Assembly (NCBI GenBank): GCA_034927505.1
Contig: JAYFPY010000035.1
Coordinates: forward strand, 1 to 60,176
Source: RUG100 sp034927505
GTDB taxonomy: Bacteria; Bacillota; Clostridia; Peptostreptococcales; Anaerovoracaceae
Direction: 5' to 3'
DNA: 60,176 nt
The stretch's first letter is position 1; every line of letters begins with the position of its first letter. Below are positions 33,608 through 43,665 of this stretch, in pieces. The notes under the pieces were generated by a model. It was given only the letters and a program-made list of their open reading frames with translations, did no database searches and was not told the DNA's origin. The translations under genes were made by a program, and so were the position numbers.

Positions 33608-35626
33608 TTGAAGTACGTAAATCTGGTAGTGGACAACAGGAGCGACAAAACAGACAGCTTCTACACCTACGGGTGCGAAGACGATTCGGTCACTGTAGGC
33701 AGCCGAGTTTACGTGCCCTTTGCCAGAGGTAACAGGGAACGGGCCGCATATGTGTTTGAGGTGGCGGACAGGTCGGAAGCCGATTTCAAAAAGCTGAAAT
33801 ATGTTGCGAGGATAGATGCAGAGGTCTCTCTCACAGAAGAAATGATCGAGACATGTGTATGGATGAAAAAAAGATATCTTTGCAGATACATCGATGCAGT
33901 CAAGCTGTTCACGCCGGCGGGGACGCCGTCTAAACGAGGAAAAAAAAGGCAGCCTTTTGCCGATCACGAAGGTGAAAAACAGGAAATAGATCAACTTACC
34001 GACGAACAGGCATCGGCAGCAAAAAAAATAGGCGACAGAATAAAGAAAAGGGAGCATCATATGTTCCTTCTTCACGGGATAACCGGCAGCGGAAAAACCG
34101 AAGTGTACATGCAGGCCATTGGCACATGTCTGGCGGAAGGACGCACGGCAGTTATGCTGGTGCCGGAAATATCACTGACAAAACAGATAATAGACCGGTT
34201 CGCCGGAAGATTTGGAAGCGAAAGGATAGCGGTGCTGCATAGCCGGCTTTCTCAGGGCGAGCGCTACGATGAGTGGCAGCGCATCAGGAAAGGAAAGGCG
34301 GATATAGTTATCGGAGCAAGATCCGCAATATTCGCTCCGCTGGAAAATATAGGCGTTGTCATACTCGATGAAGAGCATGAAGCCACATACAAATCAGATA
34401 TGACTCCCAAGTACGAGACCATAGAGGTGGCTATAAAAAGAGTCAGAGCCGGCGGAGGAGTTATCATTGCCGGCAGTGCTACGCCGTCGGTCGTATCTTA
34501 TGAGAGGAGCAGAGAAGGCATATACGAGAGACTGCCTCTGACTCACAGATACAACAGTGTGCCTCTTCCTCAAGTGGAGATCGCAGACATGCGGGAAGAA
34601 CTGAAGAGAGGAAACACATCTGTGCTCAGCACTAGGCTGTATGACGAAATGGACCGGCAGCTGGCTGCAGGCAGGCAGGTGATCCTGTTTCTAAACAGAC
34701 GAGGATATTCAACTTTTATTTCATGCAGAGAATGCGGTCATGTGATGAAGTGCCCCAACTGCGGGATATCGCTGACCTACCATAAGAACAGGAACAGGGG
34801 CGTATGTCATTACTGCGGATATGAGGAGGTGCTGCCGGAAAAATGTCCGGAGTGCGGCAGCCGGTATATAAAATATTTCGGTACAGGGACTGAAAAAGTC
34901 GAAGAAACAGTTGCTGAACTTTTCAAAGATCACAAGACGGCAAGGCTGGACCTGGACACCATGAAAAAGAAAGGCGCGGCCGAAAAGATCCTGAATGATT
35001 TCGGGGAAGGCCGTACTCAGATCCTGACAGGTACTCAGGTAGTAGCCAAGGGACTGGACTTCAGAAATGTCGGCCTGGTCGGGATAGTGGCAGCTGATGT
35101 AAGCCTGAACATACCGGACTACAGGTCGCCGGAGAGAGCTTTTCAATTGATAACCCAGGCGGCGGGAAGAGCCGGAAGAGGAAATGAAAAGGGCAAAGTG
35201 ATCATACAGACATATACACCGGAGAACTACGCTATAGAGGCGGCGGCAAAACAAGATTATGATTGCTTTTTCAAAGAAGAAATCGTAATAAGAAAATTCA
35301 TGGATTATCCTCCTTTTTCTGATTTAATTCAGATTGTTTTCAGCGGGAAAAGAGAAAATGATGTGTATGCCGGTGCAAAGTACTGGGAACAGCAGCTGAG
35401 GATGCTTCTGGGCAAAGAAGAAGACAGTTGTATACTGGCGCCGCAGGCGGTGAACACTGTAGTCGAAAGAGAAGGATACAAACAGTATATGCTGCTCAAA
35501 TGCGGAAAAGGGAAAAGAGGCCTGTACATGGGTGCTCTCGATGATATAAAAGAACGGACCAAAAAAGAAAAAACAGATTATTTAGTGGCTGTGGATGTGA
35601 ATCCGTACAGCCTTTGGAGGAATTGA
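33608..35626 (+). CDS. priA: Primosomal protein PriA (replication restart helicase)
   Basis: 672 residues from TTG 33608, which follows TAGGAGGAAA directly; a longer frame upstream would overlap asnA. PriA reloads the replisome at stalled forks. The N-terminal DNA-binding domain covers about 1-100, Walker A GITGSGKTEVY is near 158, Walker B VVILDEEHE follows, and eight cysteines in CRECGHVMKCPNCG and CHYCGYEEVLPEKCPECGS bind two zinc ions. The C-terminal helicase motif is QAAGRAGRG. Confidence 0.96.
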   Translation: MKYVNLVVDNRSDKTDSFYTYGCEDDSVTVGSRVYVPFARGNRERAAYVFEVADRSEADFKKLKYVARIDAEVSLTEEMIETCVWMKKRYLCRYIDAVKLFTPAGTPSKRGKKRQPFADHEGEKQEIDQLTDEQASAAKKIGDRIKKREHHMFLLHGITGSGKTEVYMQAIGTCLAEGRTAVMLVPEISLTKQIIDRFAGRFGSERIAVLHSRLSQGERYDEWQRIRKGKADIVIGARSAIFAPLENIGVVILDEEHEATYKSDMTPKYETIEVAIKRVRAGGGVIIAGSATPSVVSYERSREGIYERLPLTHRYNSVPLPQVEIADMREELKRGNTSVLSTRLYDEMDRQLAAGRQVILFLNRRGYSTFISCRECGHVMKCPNCGISLTYHKNRNRGVCHYCGYEEVLPEKCPECGSRYIKYFGTGTEKVEETVAELFKDHKTARLDLDTMKKKGAAEKILNDFGEGRTQILTGTQVVAKGLDFRNVGLVGIVAADVSLNIPDYRSPERAFQLITQAAGRAGRGNEKGKVIIQTYTPENYAIEAAAKQDYDCFFKEEIVIRKFMDYPPFSDLIQIVFSGKRENDVYAGAKYWEQQLRMLLGKEEDSCILAPQAVNTVVEREGYKQYMLLKCGKGKRGLYMGALDDIKERTKKEKTDYLVAVDVNPYSLWRN

Positions 35627-35627
35627 C

Positions 35628-36116
35628 ATGGCTCTTAGGAATGTTGTAAAAAAAGGAGATCCCATTTTGGGGAAAAAATGCAGAACTGTTGAAGAGATAA
35701 ACGGCAAGATCACAGACCTGCTGGATGATATGATCGAGACGATGCATGAAAACAAAGGCGTCGGCATTGCCGCTCCTCAGGTAGGGATGCTCAAAAGGAT
35801 GTGCGTCTGCGAGCCGGAAGAGGGACAGGTAGTAGAACTGATCAATCCGGAGATAATCAAAGCGGAAGGAGAGCAGGAAGGATATGAGGGATGCCTTTCT
35901 GTGCCTGATATGATAGGCCGGGTCAAAAGACCGGAAATGATCAGAGTCACTACCCTCAACAGGGACGGAGAAAAGGAGACATATGAATTCACAGGTTTTG
36001 GAGCAATAGTAGCCAGCCATGAAATAGATCATCTCGACGGGATCCTGTATGTGGAAAAAGCAGCGGATCTTCACGATCCGGCACTGGACGAGGAACAGGA
36101 AGAGGCCGGCAAATGA
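35628..36116 (+). CDS. def: Peptide deformylase
   Basis: 162 residues. It removes the formyl group from new proteins. All three motifs are present: KGVGIAAPQVG, EGCLSVP and HEIDHLDG, which hold the metal cysteine and two histidines. It follows priA at once and overlaps fmt by 4 bp; def and fmt act in opposite directions on the formyl group of initiator methionine. Confidence 0.97.
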   Translation: MALRNVVKKGDPILGKKCRTVEEINGKITDLLDDMIETMHENKGVGIAAPQVGMLKRMCVCEPEEGQVVELINPEIIKAEGEQEGYEGCLSVPDMIGRVKRPEMIRVTTLNRDGEKETYEFTGFGAIVASHEIDHLDGILYVEKAADLHDPALDEEQEEAGK

Positions 36117-37042
36117 AGATAGTATTCATGGGTACCCCCGACTTTGCAGTTCCGACTCTGGAAAAACTATGCGAGGCAGGACATGAAGTAGGGTTCGCGG
36201 TGACCCAGCCGGACACGGCAAGAGACCGGGGCAAAAAGATAAAATACACGCCGGTAAAGGAAAAAGCTCTTCAGCTGGGCATCGAGGTGCTGCAGCCGGA
36301 AAAGATAAAAAACAACGCCGGCTTTATGGATAAAATAAAGGAGTACAGCCCGGATGTGACAGTAGTCGTGGCTTACGGCAAGCTGCTTCCAAAGGAATTG
36401 CTGGATATACCGGCGAAGGGCTGTATCAACGTGCATGCTTCTCTGTTGCCCAGACACAGAGGCGCGGCGCCTATCCAAAGAGCAATAATCGACGGAGACG
36501 AGAAGACCGGAGTGACAATCATGTATATGGCGGAAGGCCTTGATACAGGCGACATGCTGGCTGCGGCAGAAACACCGGTGGACAGGAAAAATGCGGGACA
36601 GCTCCATGATGAACTGTCTGTTATGGGTGCGGAGCTGCTGACCAAGACCCTGGAAAAGGTGGAAGCCGGAACGGTCCACGCCGAAAAACAGGACGACAGC
36701 AGGCATACATATGCACCTATGATATTCAAAAAAGACGGGCTGATCGATTTCGGCAGGAATGCTGTAGATATCGAAAGACAGATACGAGGGTTGGACCCGT
36801 GGCCCGGGGCATATACCTTCTACAAAGGAGGCATGTTCAAGATCTGGAAAGCCGACACCGCATCCGAAAACAGCGGGACGCCGGCAGGAACGATCACAGA
36901 TGTATCCGATGAGGGGATCTCCATATCATGCGGCGAAGGTACGCTCATTGCCAAAACCATACAGCTGCCGGGGAAAAAGCGGGTGCCGACAGGGGAGTTT
37001 TTAAAGGGCAACAACATTGATAAATCAGAGGTTTTAGGGTAA
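36113..37042 (+). CDS. fmt: Methionyl-tRNA formyltransferase
   Basis: 309 residues. It formylates initiator Met-tRNA with 10-formyl-tetrahydrofolate. The N-terminal MGTPDFAVPTLE and the catalytic region NVHASLLPRHRGAAPIQRAI, then GVTIMYMAEGLDTGDM, are typical; the C-terminal OB-like domain starts near 205. Confidence 0.97.
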   Translation: MKIVFMGTPDFAVPTLEKLCEAGHEVGFAVTQPDTARDRGKKIKYTPVKEKALQLGIEVLQPEKIKNNAGFMDKIKEYSPDVTVVVAYGKLLPKELLDIPAKGCINVHASLLPRHRGAAPIQRAIIDGDEKTGVTIMYMAEGLDTGDMLAAAETPVDRKNAGQLHDELSVMGAELLTKTLEKVEAGTVHAEKQDDSRHTYAPMIFKKDGLIDFGRNAVDIERQIRGLDPWPGAYTFYKGGMFKIWKADTASENSGTPAGTITDVSDEGISISCGEGTLIAKTIQLPGKKRVPTGEFLKGNNIDKSEVLG

Positions 37043-37074
37043 AATAACTAATAAGCCGCAAGGAGGGCGTCGAA

Positions 37075-38373
37075 ATGGATATTAACAGAAAAACAGCCTA
37101 TGCTGCTTTGCTGGATGTTGAAAAGAAAAAGTCATATTCCAACATTGCGCTGAACCATCAAATCGTATGTCTCAGGCCGAACAACGAGGCCTTCGTACGC
37201 AGGCTGGTATACGGTGTACTTGAAAACAAGATCCTGCTGGACTATGTGATAGACAAACTGATACCAAACGACATATCAAAGGTAAAAATCAACGATCTGG
37301 TCATTTTGAGAATGGGAATATATCAGCTGGCCAAAATGGATTCTGTGCCCGAGTATGCGGCAGTAAACGAATGCGTTATTTTGGCAAAAAAATATGCAAA
37401 GGGAAGAGACGGATTCATAAACGGAGTCCTCAGATCATATATAAACAATAAATTTTCTATAAAACTTCCGGACAGAACGGAAGACGAGATCTACTATCTG
37501 TCGGTAAAGTATTCCTATGCACCATGGATCATAAAACTGTGGATGGAAAGTTACGAGCCGGAATTCGTGGAAGAACTGCTCAAAGCCGGCAATGAAGTGC
37601 CAGACAACGAAATAAGGCTGAACTGGCTGAAAATAATGAAACCGGATCTTATTGCCCGTCTGGAGGCCAAGGGACATGAAGTGAAAGAAGGCAAATACTG
37701 CCAGAACACACTGCATGTTTCGGGAGGCGGTCTTGTGGACAGCAAGCTGTATCAGGAAGGTTTCTATTCCATGCAGGATGAGGCTTCTCAGATGGCAGTG
37801 CAGATACTGGATCCCAAACAGGGCGATACAGTGATCGATGTATGCGCGGCTCCCGGCGGAAAGACACTGGCCATAGGGGAAAGAATGAACAACAAAGGCA
37901 CGATCACGGCGTCTGACATATACAAGAGAAAAGTCGAGATCATAGACAGAGAAGCCAAGAGACTGGGAATAACAAATATAAAGACAAGGACATGGGATGC
38001 CACAAGAGTGGATTCATCTCTGGTCGGAAAAGCAGACAAAGTCATAGCGGATGTTCCATGCAGCGGACTGGGAGTAATAAGGAGAAAACCGGAGATAAAG
38101 TACAAAGAAAACACAGAAGATATGACGGGACTGCCGAGAAAGCAGCTTTCTATACTGTCTGCTTCTTCGAAATATGTGAAGCCGGGCGGGATACTGATGT
38201 ACTGCACCTGCACGATCGATCAGTATGAAAACGAAAGAGTAGTAAGCGATTTTCTGAGGAAAAACGCAGCTTTCAAAATAGATGAAACAAAACAGCTGCT
38301 GCCAAATGTCAATGGTACAGATGGCTTTTTCATATGCAAAATGAAAAAAAACGACAGCCTTATTGAAAAGTAA
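37075..38373 (+). CDS. rsmB: 16S rRNA (cytosine-967-C5)-methyltransferase RsmB
   Basis: 432 residues. The N-terminal NusB-like domain spans about 1-140. The methyltransferase domain has VCAAPGGKTLA (SAM site), DVPCSGLGVIRRKPEIK and MYCTCTI, the last two with the catalytic cysteines. AAGGAGGGCGTCGAA precedes ATG. In many Firmicutes rlmN follows; here prpC does. Confidence 0.95.
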   Translation: MDINRKTAYAALLDVEKKKSYSNIALNHQIVCLRPNNEAFVRRLVYGVLENKILLDYVIDKLIPNDISKVKINDLVILRMGIYQLAKMDSVPEYAAVNECVILAKKYAKGRDGFINGVLRSYINNKFSIKLPDRTEDEIYYLSVKYSYAPWIIKLWMESYEPEFVEELLKAGNEVPDNEIRLNWLKIMKPDLIARLEAKGHEVKEGKYCQNTLHVSGGGLVDSKLYQEGFYSMQDEASQMAVQILDPKQGDTVIDVCAAPGGKTLAIGERMNNKGTITASDIYKRKVEIIDREAKRLGITNIKTRTWDATRVDSSLVGKADKVIADVPCSGLGVIRRKPEIKYKENTEDMTGLPRKQLSILSASSKYVKPGGILMYCTCTIDQYENERVVSDFLRKNAAFKIDETKQLLPNVNGTDGFFICKMKKNDSLIEK

Positions 38374-38383
38374 CAGAGGTAAT

Positions 38384-39136
38384 ATGTTAGAGAGCGGAGC
38401 AAAAACCGACAAGGGAAATCATCGGGGACATAATGAAGATGCCTGCCTGATCATGGAAAAGGAGCAGGTATATATTGTCGCAGACGGGGTCGGCGGCAAC
38501 AGAGCCGGGGAACTGGCCAGCAGAACAGCTGTCAATGAGGTGGCTGATTTTCTGCGCAGAAACAGGATAGACAAAACAGATGACAGGGATGAGCTGGCGA
38601 GGATACTGACCGGATGCGTAAAACACGCAAACGACAGCATCCTGAAACTGGGAGACAAGTATCCGGAAAACAAGGGAATGGCCACCACCCTGGTCATATG
38701 CATCATAAAAAAAGACAAAGCATATTTCGTCAATGTGGGGGACAGCAGAGCATACATACGCAGAGGCAGCGAGCTGTTCCAGCTGACAGAAGACCACAGC
38801 TATGTGAACTCCCTGATAAAACTGGGAGTGATAACCAGAGATGAAGCTGCAGACCGCAGTGACGGAAATGTTATTACCAAGGCTATCGGGGCAGAAAAGG
38901 AAGTCGAGGCCGACTATTATCAGACCAATATCACAGAGGGAGATGTGTTGATACTGTGCACCGACGGGTTATATGGCGAAGTAAAAGAAAAAGATATAAA
39001 TGAGTGTATAACGGAAAATACCGATATGGAAAAGCTTGCCTGCCGACTGGTGGACAAAGCCAATGAAGCCGGAGGGAGAGATAATATATCTGTTGTGTGT
39101 ATAAAAATCACTGTAAAAGGAGGAAAAAATGAGTAG
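38384..39136 (+). CDS. prpC: PP2C-family Ser/Thr protein phosphatase PrpC
   Basis: 250 residues from ATG 38384, which has AGAGGTAAT before it and does not overlap rsmB; an earlier in-frame ATG would. It removes phosphate from substrates of PrkC. Metal-site motifs RGHNEDA, VADGVGGNRAGE, VNVGDSRAY, LCTDGLYGEV and GGRDNISVV are complete. It overlaps prkC by 8 bp. Confidence 0.95.
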   Translation: MLESGAKTDKGNHRGHNEDACLIMEKEQVYIVADGVGGNRAGELASRTAVNEVADFLRRNRIDKTDDRDELARILTGCVKHANDSILKLGDKYPENKGMATTLVICIIKKDKAYFVNVGDSRAYIRRGSELFQLTEDHSYVNSLIKLGVITRDEAADRSDGNVITKAIGAEKEVEADYYQTNITEGDVLILCTDGLYGEVKEKDINECITENTDMEKLACRLVDKANEAGGRDNISVVCIKITVKGGKNE

Positions 39137-41012
39137 CAAGGTCATTGCGGGAAGATATGAATTACTGAACAAAATCGGCGACGGGGGAATGGCGGTCGTA
39201 TACAAGGCAAAGGACCGGCTGCTCAACAGATTCGTTGCAGTAAAAATCCTGAAACCGGAATTCTTGAATGACGCCAAATTCATCGAGAATTTCAGGAAGG
39301 AATCCCATGCTGCCGCAAGTCTGACCCATTCCAATATAGTCAGCATCTATGATGTGGGACGCGAGGGGAATATAAACTACATTGTCATGGAACTGGTAGA
39401 GGGGAAGGCTCTCAGCCAGATAATCAAGGAAGAAGCACCTATGGATTACAGGAGAGTCATCTCCATTTCCAAGCAGATCGCTGCAGGGCTTTCGGCGGCG
39501 CACAAACACGGCATAATACACAGGGACGTCAAACCACACAACATATTGATAAACGAAGAAGGCGTCGCGAAGATAGCCGACTTTGGAATTGCGAAAGCAG
39601 TGAGCACGACGACTATTGTAGACAATACGAACGAGACCGTTATGGGATCTGTCCATTACTTCTCGCCGGAACAGGCAAGAGGCGGATATGTGGATGAGAA
39701 ATCAGATATATATTCACTGGGGATAGTGATGTACGAGATGATCACCGGCGAGGTCCCGTTCGACGGAGACAATCCGGTCAGCGTGGCGCTGATGCATATC
39801 AATGAAGAAATCAAACCGCCTTCACAGCTGGTGCCGGGAATACCGCCCAACCTGGAAAAAATAATAATGAAGGCGACCAGCAAATTCCAGACCAACAGAT
39901 ACGACAGCGCAGACGAAGTGATACAGGCGCTCAACGATGTAGAGCTGGTAAACAGAGTGGTCGCTCCCGAATACAGACAAAAATCAAGAGAAGAGGAAGA
40001 ATACGAAAGAGAAGTCGCTCAATATAAACAAGATGCTCAAAATGCAAAACAGAAAAAAAAGAGAAACAAAAAAGCACTGATAATAGTTCTGGCTGTGATC
40101 GCAGCGCTGGCTGTCGCGCTGGCCGTGGCTTTCGCCACAGGTCTTTTGGGAGCGAGAGAAACCGTACCGGACCTGCGGGGCATGTCTTTTGAGAAAGCTA
40201 AGACAACAGCGGAGGATCTGGGCTTCAAGGTCGAGGAAGGAGAACTGGTATACAGCGAGAAATATGAGATAGGCGATGTTACCAGTCAGGATCCGGATGC
40301 TGATACAAAGGCAAGAAAGGGATCCACTATAACTGTAAATGTCTGCAAAGGCGCAGAGGAGGGAACAGTCCCTAAGCTGACAGGGCTCACCAAGAGTGAA
40401 GCAAAACGGACCATAGAAGATCTGGGGTTCAAGGTCGGAGACATTACGGTCAAGACCAGCACGAAACCGGAAAACCAGGTTATCGGACAGGATCCGGAAG
40501 CCGGGACCATAACAAAACCGGGATCGTATATCGATCTGGTAGTCAGCGACGGCAAGGGAAAAGAAAAGAAATCCGTTCCGGACCTTTTGGGGAAAACCGA
40601 ATCGGAAGCACGGACAGCTTTAGAGAATGCAGGCTTCAAGGCAGGTACAGTATCAAAGGGATACAGCACCGATTACGCCAGCGGGCAGGTAATGGAGCAG
40701 CAGTATTCATCCGGCACTTCTCTTGAGGAAGGAACATCCATTAGCTTTACTGTCAGCAAGGGAAGCAAGAGTTCATCCATAAAACTGTATGTGGATTATG
40801 AATCGGCGGAGCAGGAAGTGTTCTACATGACGGTCACAGTATCCGATGATGACGGGACCAGAAATGTGGTATCAAATGCTCAGCGGTCAAAGAGCGACGG
40901 CGGAGAAACACTGAAGATAAAAGGAAAAGGTTCAGGAACCATAACGGTAATATTCGATGATGAAACGGTCATGAAGAAGAATGTGGATTTCTCAACGGGA
41001 GAAATGTACTGA
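39129..41012 (+). CDS. prkC: Membrane Ser/Thr kinase PrkC with PASTA domains
   Basis: 627 residues. Kinase domain about 1-270: GDGGMAVVYKA, VAVKIL, HRDVKPHNIL and IADFGIAKA. A lysine-rich stretch leads to one membrane segment at about 317-338. Three PASTA repeats follow outside (each starting V-P-D-L or V-P-K-L), which sense peptidoglycan fragments, and a C-terminal beta domain of about 70 residues. The set prpC-prkC-rsgA-rpe is the Firmicute arrangement; it links wall signals to growth and germination. Confidence 0.96.
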   Translation: MSSKVIAGRYELLNKIGDGGMAVVYKAKDRLLNRFVAVKILKPEFLNDAKFIENFRKESHAAASLTHSNIVSIYDVGREGNINYIVMELVEGKALSQIIKEEAPMDYRRVISISKQIAAGLSAAHKHGIIHRDVKPHNILINEEGVAKIADFGIAKAVSTTTIVDNTNETVMGSVHYFSPEQARGGYVDEKSDIYSLGIVMYEMITGEVPFDGDNPVSVALMHINEEIKPPSQLVPGIPPNLEKIIMKATSKFQTNRYDSADEVIQALNDVELVNRVVAPEYRQKSREEEEYEREVAQYKQDAQNAKQKKKRNKKALIIVLAVIAALAVALAVAFATGLLGARETVPDLRGMSFEKAKTTAEDLGFKVEEGELVYSEKYEIGDVTSQDPDADTKARKGSTITVNVCKGAEEGTVPKLTGLTKSEAKRTIEDLGFKVGDITVKTSTKPENQVIGQDPEAGTITKPGSYIDLVVSDGKGKEKKSVPDLLGKTESEARTALENAGFKAGTVSKGYSTDYASGQVMEQQYSSGTSLEEGTSISFTVSKGSKSSSIKLYVDYESAEQEVFYMTVTVSDDDGTRNVVSNAQRSKSDGGETLKIKGKGSGTITVIFDDETVMKKNVDFSTGEMY

Positions 41013-41878
41013 TGGAAGGGATCATCGTAAAAGGGATCGCAGGGTTTTACTATGTGAAGGCTGACGAGAACGTATGGCAGTGCAAAGCACGTGGCATATT
41101 CAAAAAAGAAGGCATAACGCCGCTGGTGGGAGATAAGGTAAAAATGGAAGTCCTCCCCGACGGCGACGGCGTCATCAATGAGATAGAAGACCGAAAAAAT
41201 GTTTTCATACGGCCTCCGGCAGCCAATGTAGATCAGTTCGTCATCGTGACTGCAGCTGCCCGCCCCGATCCGATACCTGACATCATAGATAAATTTCTGG
41301 TCATGGCGGAAAACAACGAAACGAAAATAGTACTGTGCATCAACAAGATGGACATAGCAAAACCGGAGAACATCTCCGGACTGAAAGAAATATATGAAAA
41401 AATGTATCCGGTGTACTGCGTCAGCGGAAAGACCGGAGAAGGAACAGAGGAACTGAAAAAGATCCTGCCCGGAAAACGGACTGCCTTTGCAGGGCCGTCG
41501 GGAGTGGGAAAATCAACTTTACTCAACTGTATAGAACCAAAGCTGGATGTGGAAACAGGAAACATCAGCGAGAAGACAAAAAGAGGGAAACATACTACAA
41601 GGCATGTGGAGCTGTTCTCCCTTGAAGACGGCAGCATGCTGTACGACACACCCGGATTCACTTCAATGGATGTTTCCGATGTGGATGAGGAAGAACTCCA
41701 TCATCTGTATCCTGAGATGGCGCCTTATATAGGGCAGTGCAGATATGACAACTGCAGACACATAAAAGAACCGGGATGTGCAGTCCGTGAAGCTGTGGAT
41801 AAAGGAAGCATAAGCCAGAGCAGATATGGTTCATACATATCGCAGATAGAAGAAATAAGAAAAGAAAAAAAGTACTGA
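41012..41878 (+). CDS. rsgA: Ribosome small subunit-dependent GTPase RsgA
   Basis: 288 residues. It helps late 30S maturation. OB domain at about 1-65; then the circularly permuted GTPase with NKMD before the P-loop GPSGVGKSTLLN, and DTPGF after it. The C-terminal zinc finger is formed by C-R-Y-D-N-C-R-H and a later cysteine. Start and prkC stop share a base (TGATG), so translation is coupled. Confidence 0.96.
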   Translation: MEGIIVKGIAGFYYVKADENVWQCKARGIFKKEGITPLVGDKVKMEVLPDGDGVINEIEDRKNVFIRPPAANVDQFVIVTAAARPDPIPDIIDKFLVMAENNETKIVLCINKMDIAKPENISGLKEIYEKMYPVYCVSGKTGEGTEELKKILPGKRTAFAGPSGVGKSTLLNCIEPKLDVETGNISEKTKRGKHTTRHVELFSLEDGSMLYDTPGFTSMDVSDVDEEELHHLYPEMAPYIGQCRYDNCRHIKEPGCAVREAVDKGSISQSRYGSYISQIEEIRKEKKY

Positions 41879-41891
41879 GGAAAGGAACAAT

Positions 41892-42548
41892 ATGAACAGA
41901 CTTGCACCATCGATACTGTCATCGGATTTTTCCGAACTGGCAGATCAGGTCGGCATAATCGAAAAAGGAGGAGCGGACATCATCCATGTAGATGTTATGG
42001 ATGGACATTTCGTGCCTAATATCAGCTATGGGTCGGCGGTGATGAAAAGTCTTCTGGGAAAGACAGAGATGCCTTTCGATGTCCATCTGATGATTGAAGA
42101 TCCGGACAGATATATGGAAGATTTCATGACCGAAAACACTGAATATATCACGGTGCATCAGGAAGCATGTGTGCATTTGAACAGAACTCTGCAGCACATA
42201 AAAAATCTTGGAGCAAAGGCAGGGGTGGCATTGAATCCGGCCACTCCCGTGAAGACGCTTGACTGCGTATGGGAAGATGTGGACATGGTGCTGCTAATGT
42301 CTGTGAATCCCGGGTTTGGAGGTCAGACATTCATAAGCAGCGTGATGGACAAGATCAAAGAGACGGCACAGATAAGGACTGAAAAAAAATCGGATTTTGT
42401 GATTGAGGTAGATGGCGGTATTACTCTTGATAACGTTACAGCAGTAAAGAAAGCAGGCACTGATATCTTTGTGGCAGGATCATCGGTTTTCAAAACGCCG
42501 GATCCGGCAAAGACGACTGCGGAATTTATCAGAAAGATCAAGGAGTAA
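41892..42548 (+). CDS. rpe: Ribulose-phosphate 3-epimerase
   Basis: 218 residues, a TIM barrel of the pentose phosphate pathway. LAPSILSSDFSEL at the start, HVDVMDGHFVPN with metal ligands, DVHLMIEDP, MSVNPGFGGQ and VDGGI are diagnostic. GAGGAAAGGAACAAT precedes the ATG. Confidence 0.97.
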   Translation: MNRLAPSILSSDFSELADQVGIIEKGGADIIHVDVMDGHFVPNISYGSAVMKSLLGKTEMPFDVHLMIEDPDRYMEDFMTENTEYITVHQEACVHLNRTLQHIKNLGAKAGVALNPATPVKTLDCVWEDVDMVLLMSVNPGFGGQTFISSVMDKIKETAQIRTEKKSDFVIEVDGGITLDNVTAVKKAGTDIFVAGSSVFKTPDPAKTTAEFIRKIKE

Positions 42549-42555
42549 GCAATAC

Positions 42556-43635
42556 ATGGAAGCGAAGACTTTAAAGAAAAAGAAGAAAAAGAAAATCATT
42601 ATAATCGTTATAGTTGCAGTGCTGATCGTCGCAGCAGTATGCGGCGCAGTGGCGTACCATCTGTACGGGCAGATGGTGGACAAACTGGGCAAGGTGAATA
42701 CAGTATCACTGGACAAGGATGATCTGGACATAGACTCTCAGGTGGCGAAAGATCTTAAAGATTACAGGAATATCCTGCTGCTGGGGATCGATACACGTGC
42801 GGGAGAAAGCGATGACAACTGCAGGAGCGACGCCAGCATTATACTGAGCATAAATAAAAAGACCGATGATGTAAAACTGATATCGGTAGTGCGGGATTCA
42901 TATATGGATGTGGAAGAAAACGGGACACATGTACTGGACAAACTGACCCACGCCCATGCTTACGGAGGACCTCAAGATACTATCAGAGCCATAAACCGGA
43001 ACATGGATATGAACATTTCTGAATATGTGAGGGTCAACTGGCAGACCGTCGCAGATGTTGTAGACAGCATGGGCGGCATCACAGTCAATGTGAAGGATTA
43101 TGAGATCAGTGAAATGAACAAATACATAAAGGACACCAACAAGAGTCTCAAAGGAGACAAAACGCTGATCAAAAAGGCCGGAAAGCAGAAACTGAACGGC
43201 ATACAGGCAGTAACGTACTGCAGGATCAGAAAGGTCGGAAACGGCGACATGGAAAGATCCGAACGTATGAGAACTGTAATAAAGGGCACTTATTCAAAGA
43301 TAAAGGAAATGAAATTATCGGAGCTGAGCGATATGGCAGACAAAACACTGCCGGAGATCACGACCAATATTTCAGCAAAATCCATGACGAGTCTGATGCT
43401 GGATTTCTCCGGATATGAGATCAAAGACAGTCAGGGGTGGCCTTACAACTGGGATGGTGCTACAATAAACGGAGTTTCCTATGATGTTGCTATAACACTC
43501 GAATCCAATGTGGCAAAGCTGCATGAAAAAGTATTCGGGCAGAAAAACTATGATCCGACAGACAGGGTAAAGGAAATAAGCAAGCAGGTAGCCGAAAAAT
43601 CAGGATACTACGGACAGGATAATACAGGACAGTAA
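42556..43635 (+). CDS. LytR-CpsA-Psr (LCP) family glycopolymer transferase
   Basis: 359 residues from ATG 42556 (an in-frame ATG earlier lies inside rpe). LCP enzymes attach teichoic acid or capsule chains to peptidoglycan. A lysine-rich N-terminus and one membrane segment (about 14-35) anchor it outside. The core has NILLLGIDTRAG, RSDASIILSI, LISVVRDSYM and later CRIRKVGNGDMERSERM. It stands before a polysaccharide-type ABC exporter, which could supply its substrate. Confidence 0.93.
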   Translation: MEAKTLKKKKKKKIIIIVIVAVLIVAAVCGAVAYHLYGQMVDKLGKVNTVSLDKDDLDIDSQVAKDLKDYRNILLLGIDTRAGESDDNCRSDASIILSINKKTDDVKLISVVRDSYMDVEENGTHVLDKLTHAHAYGGPQDTIRAINRNMDMNISEYVRVNWQTVADVVDSMGGITVNVKDYEISEMNKYIKDTNKSLKGDKTLIKKAGKQKLNGIQAVTYCRIRKVGNGDMERSERMRTVIKGTYSKIKEMKLSELSDMADKTLPEITTNISAKSMTSLMLDFSGYEIKDSQGWPYNWDGATINGVSYDVAITLESNVAKLHEKVFGQKNYDPTDRVKEISKQVAEKSGYYGQDNTGQ

Positions 43636-43665
43636 AGCGGAAGAAAGAGAAGAGATAAATAAAAG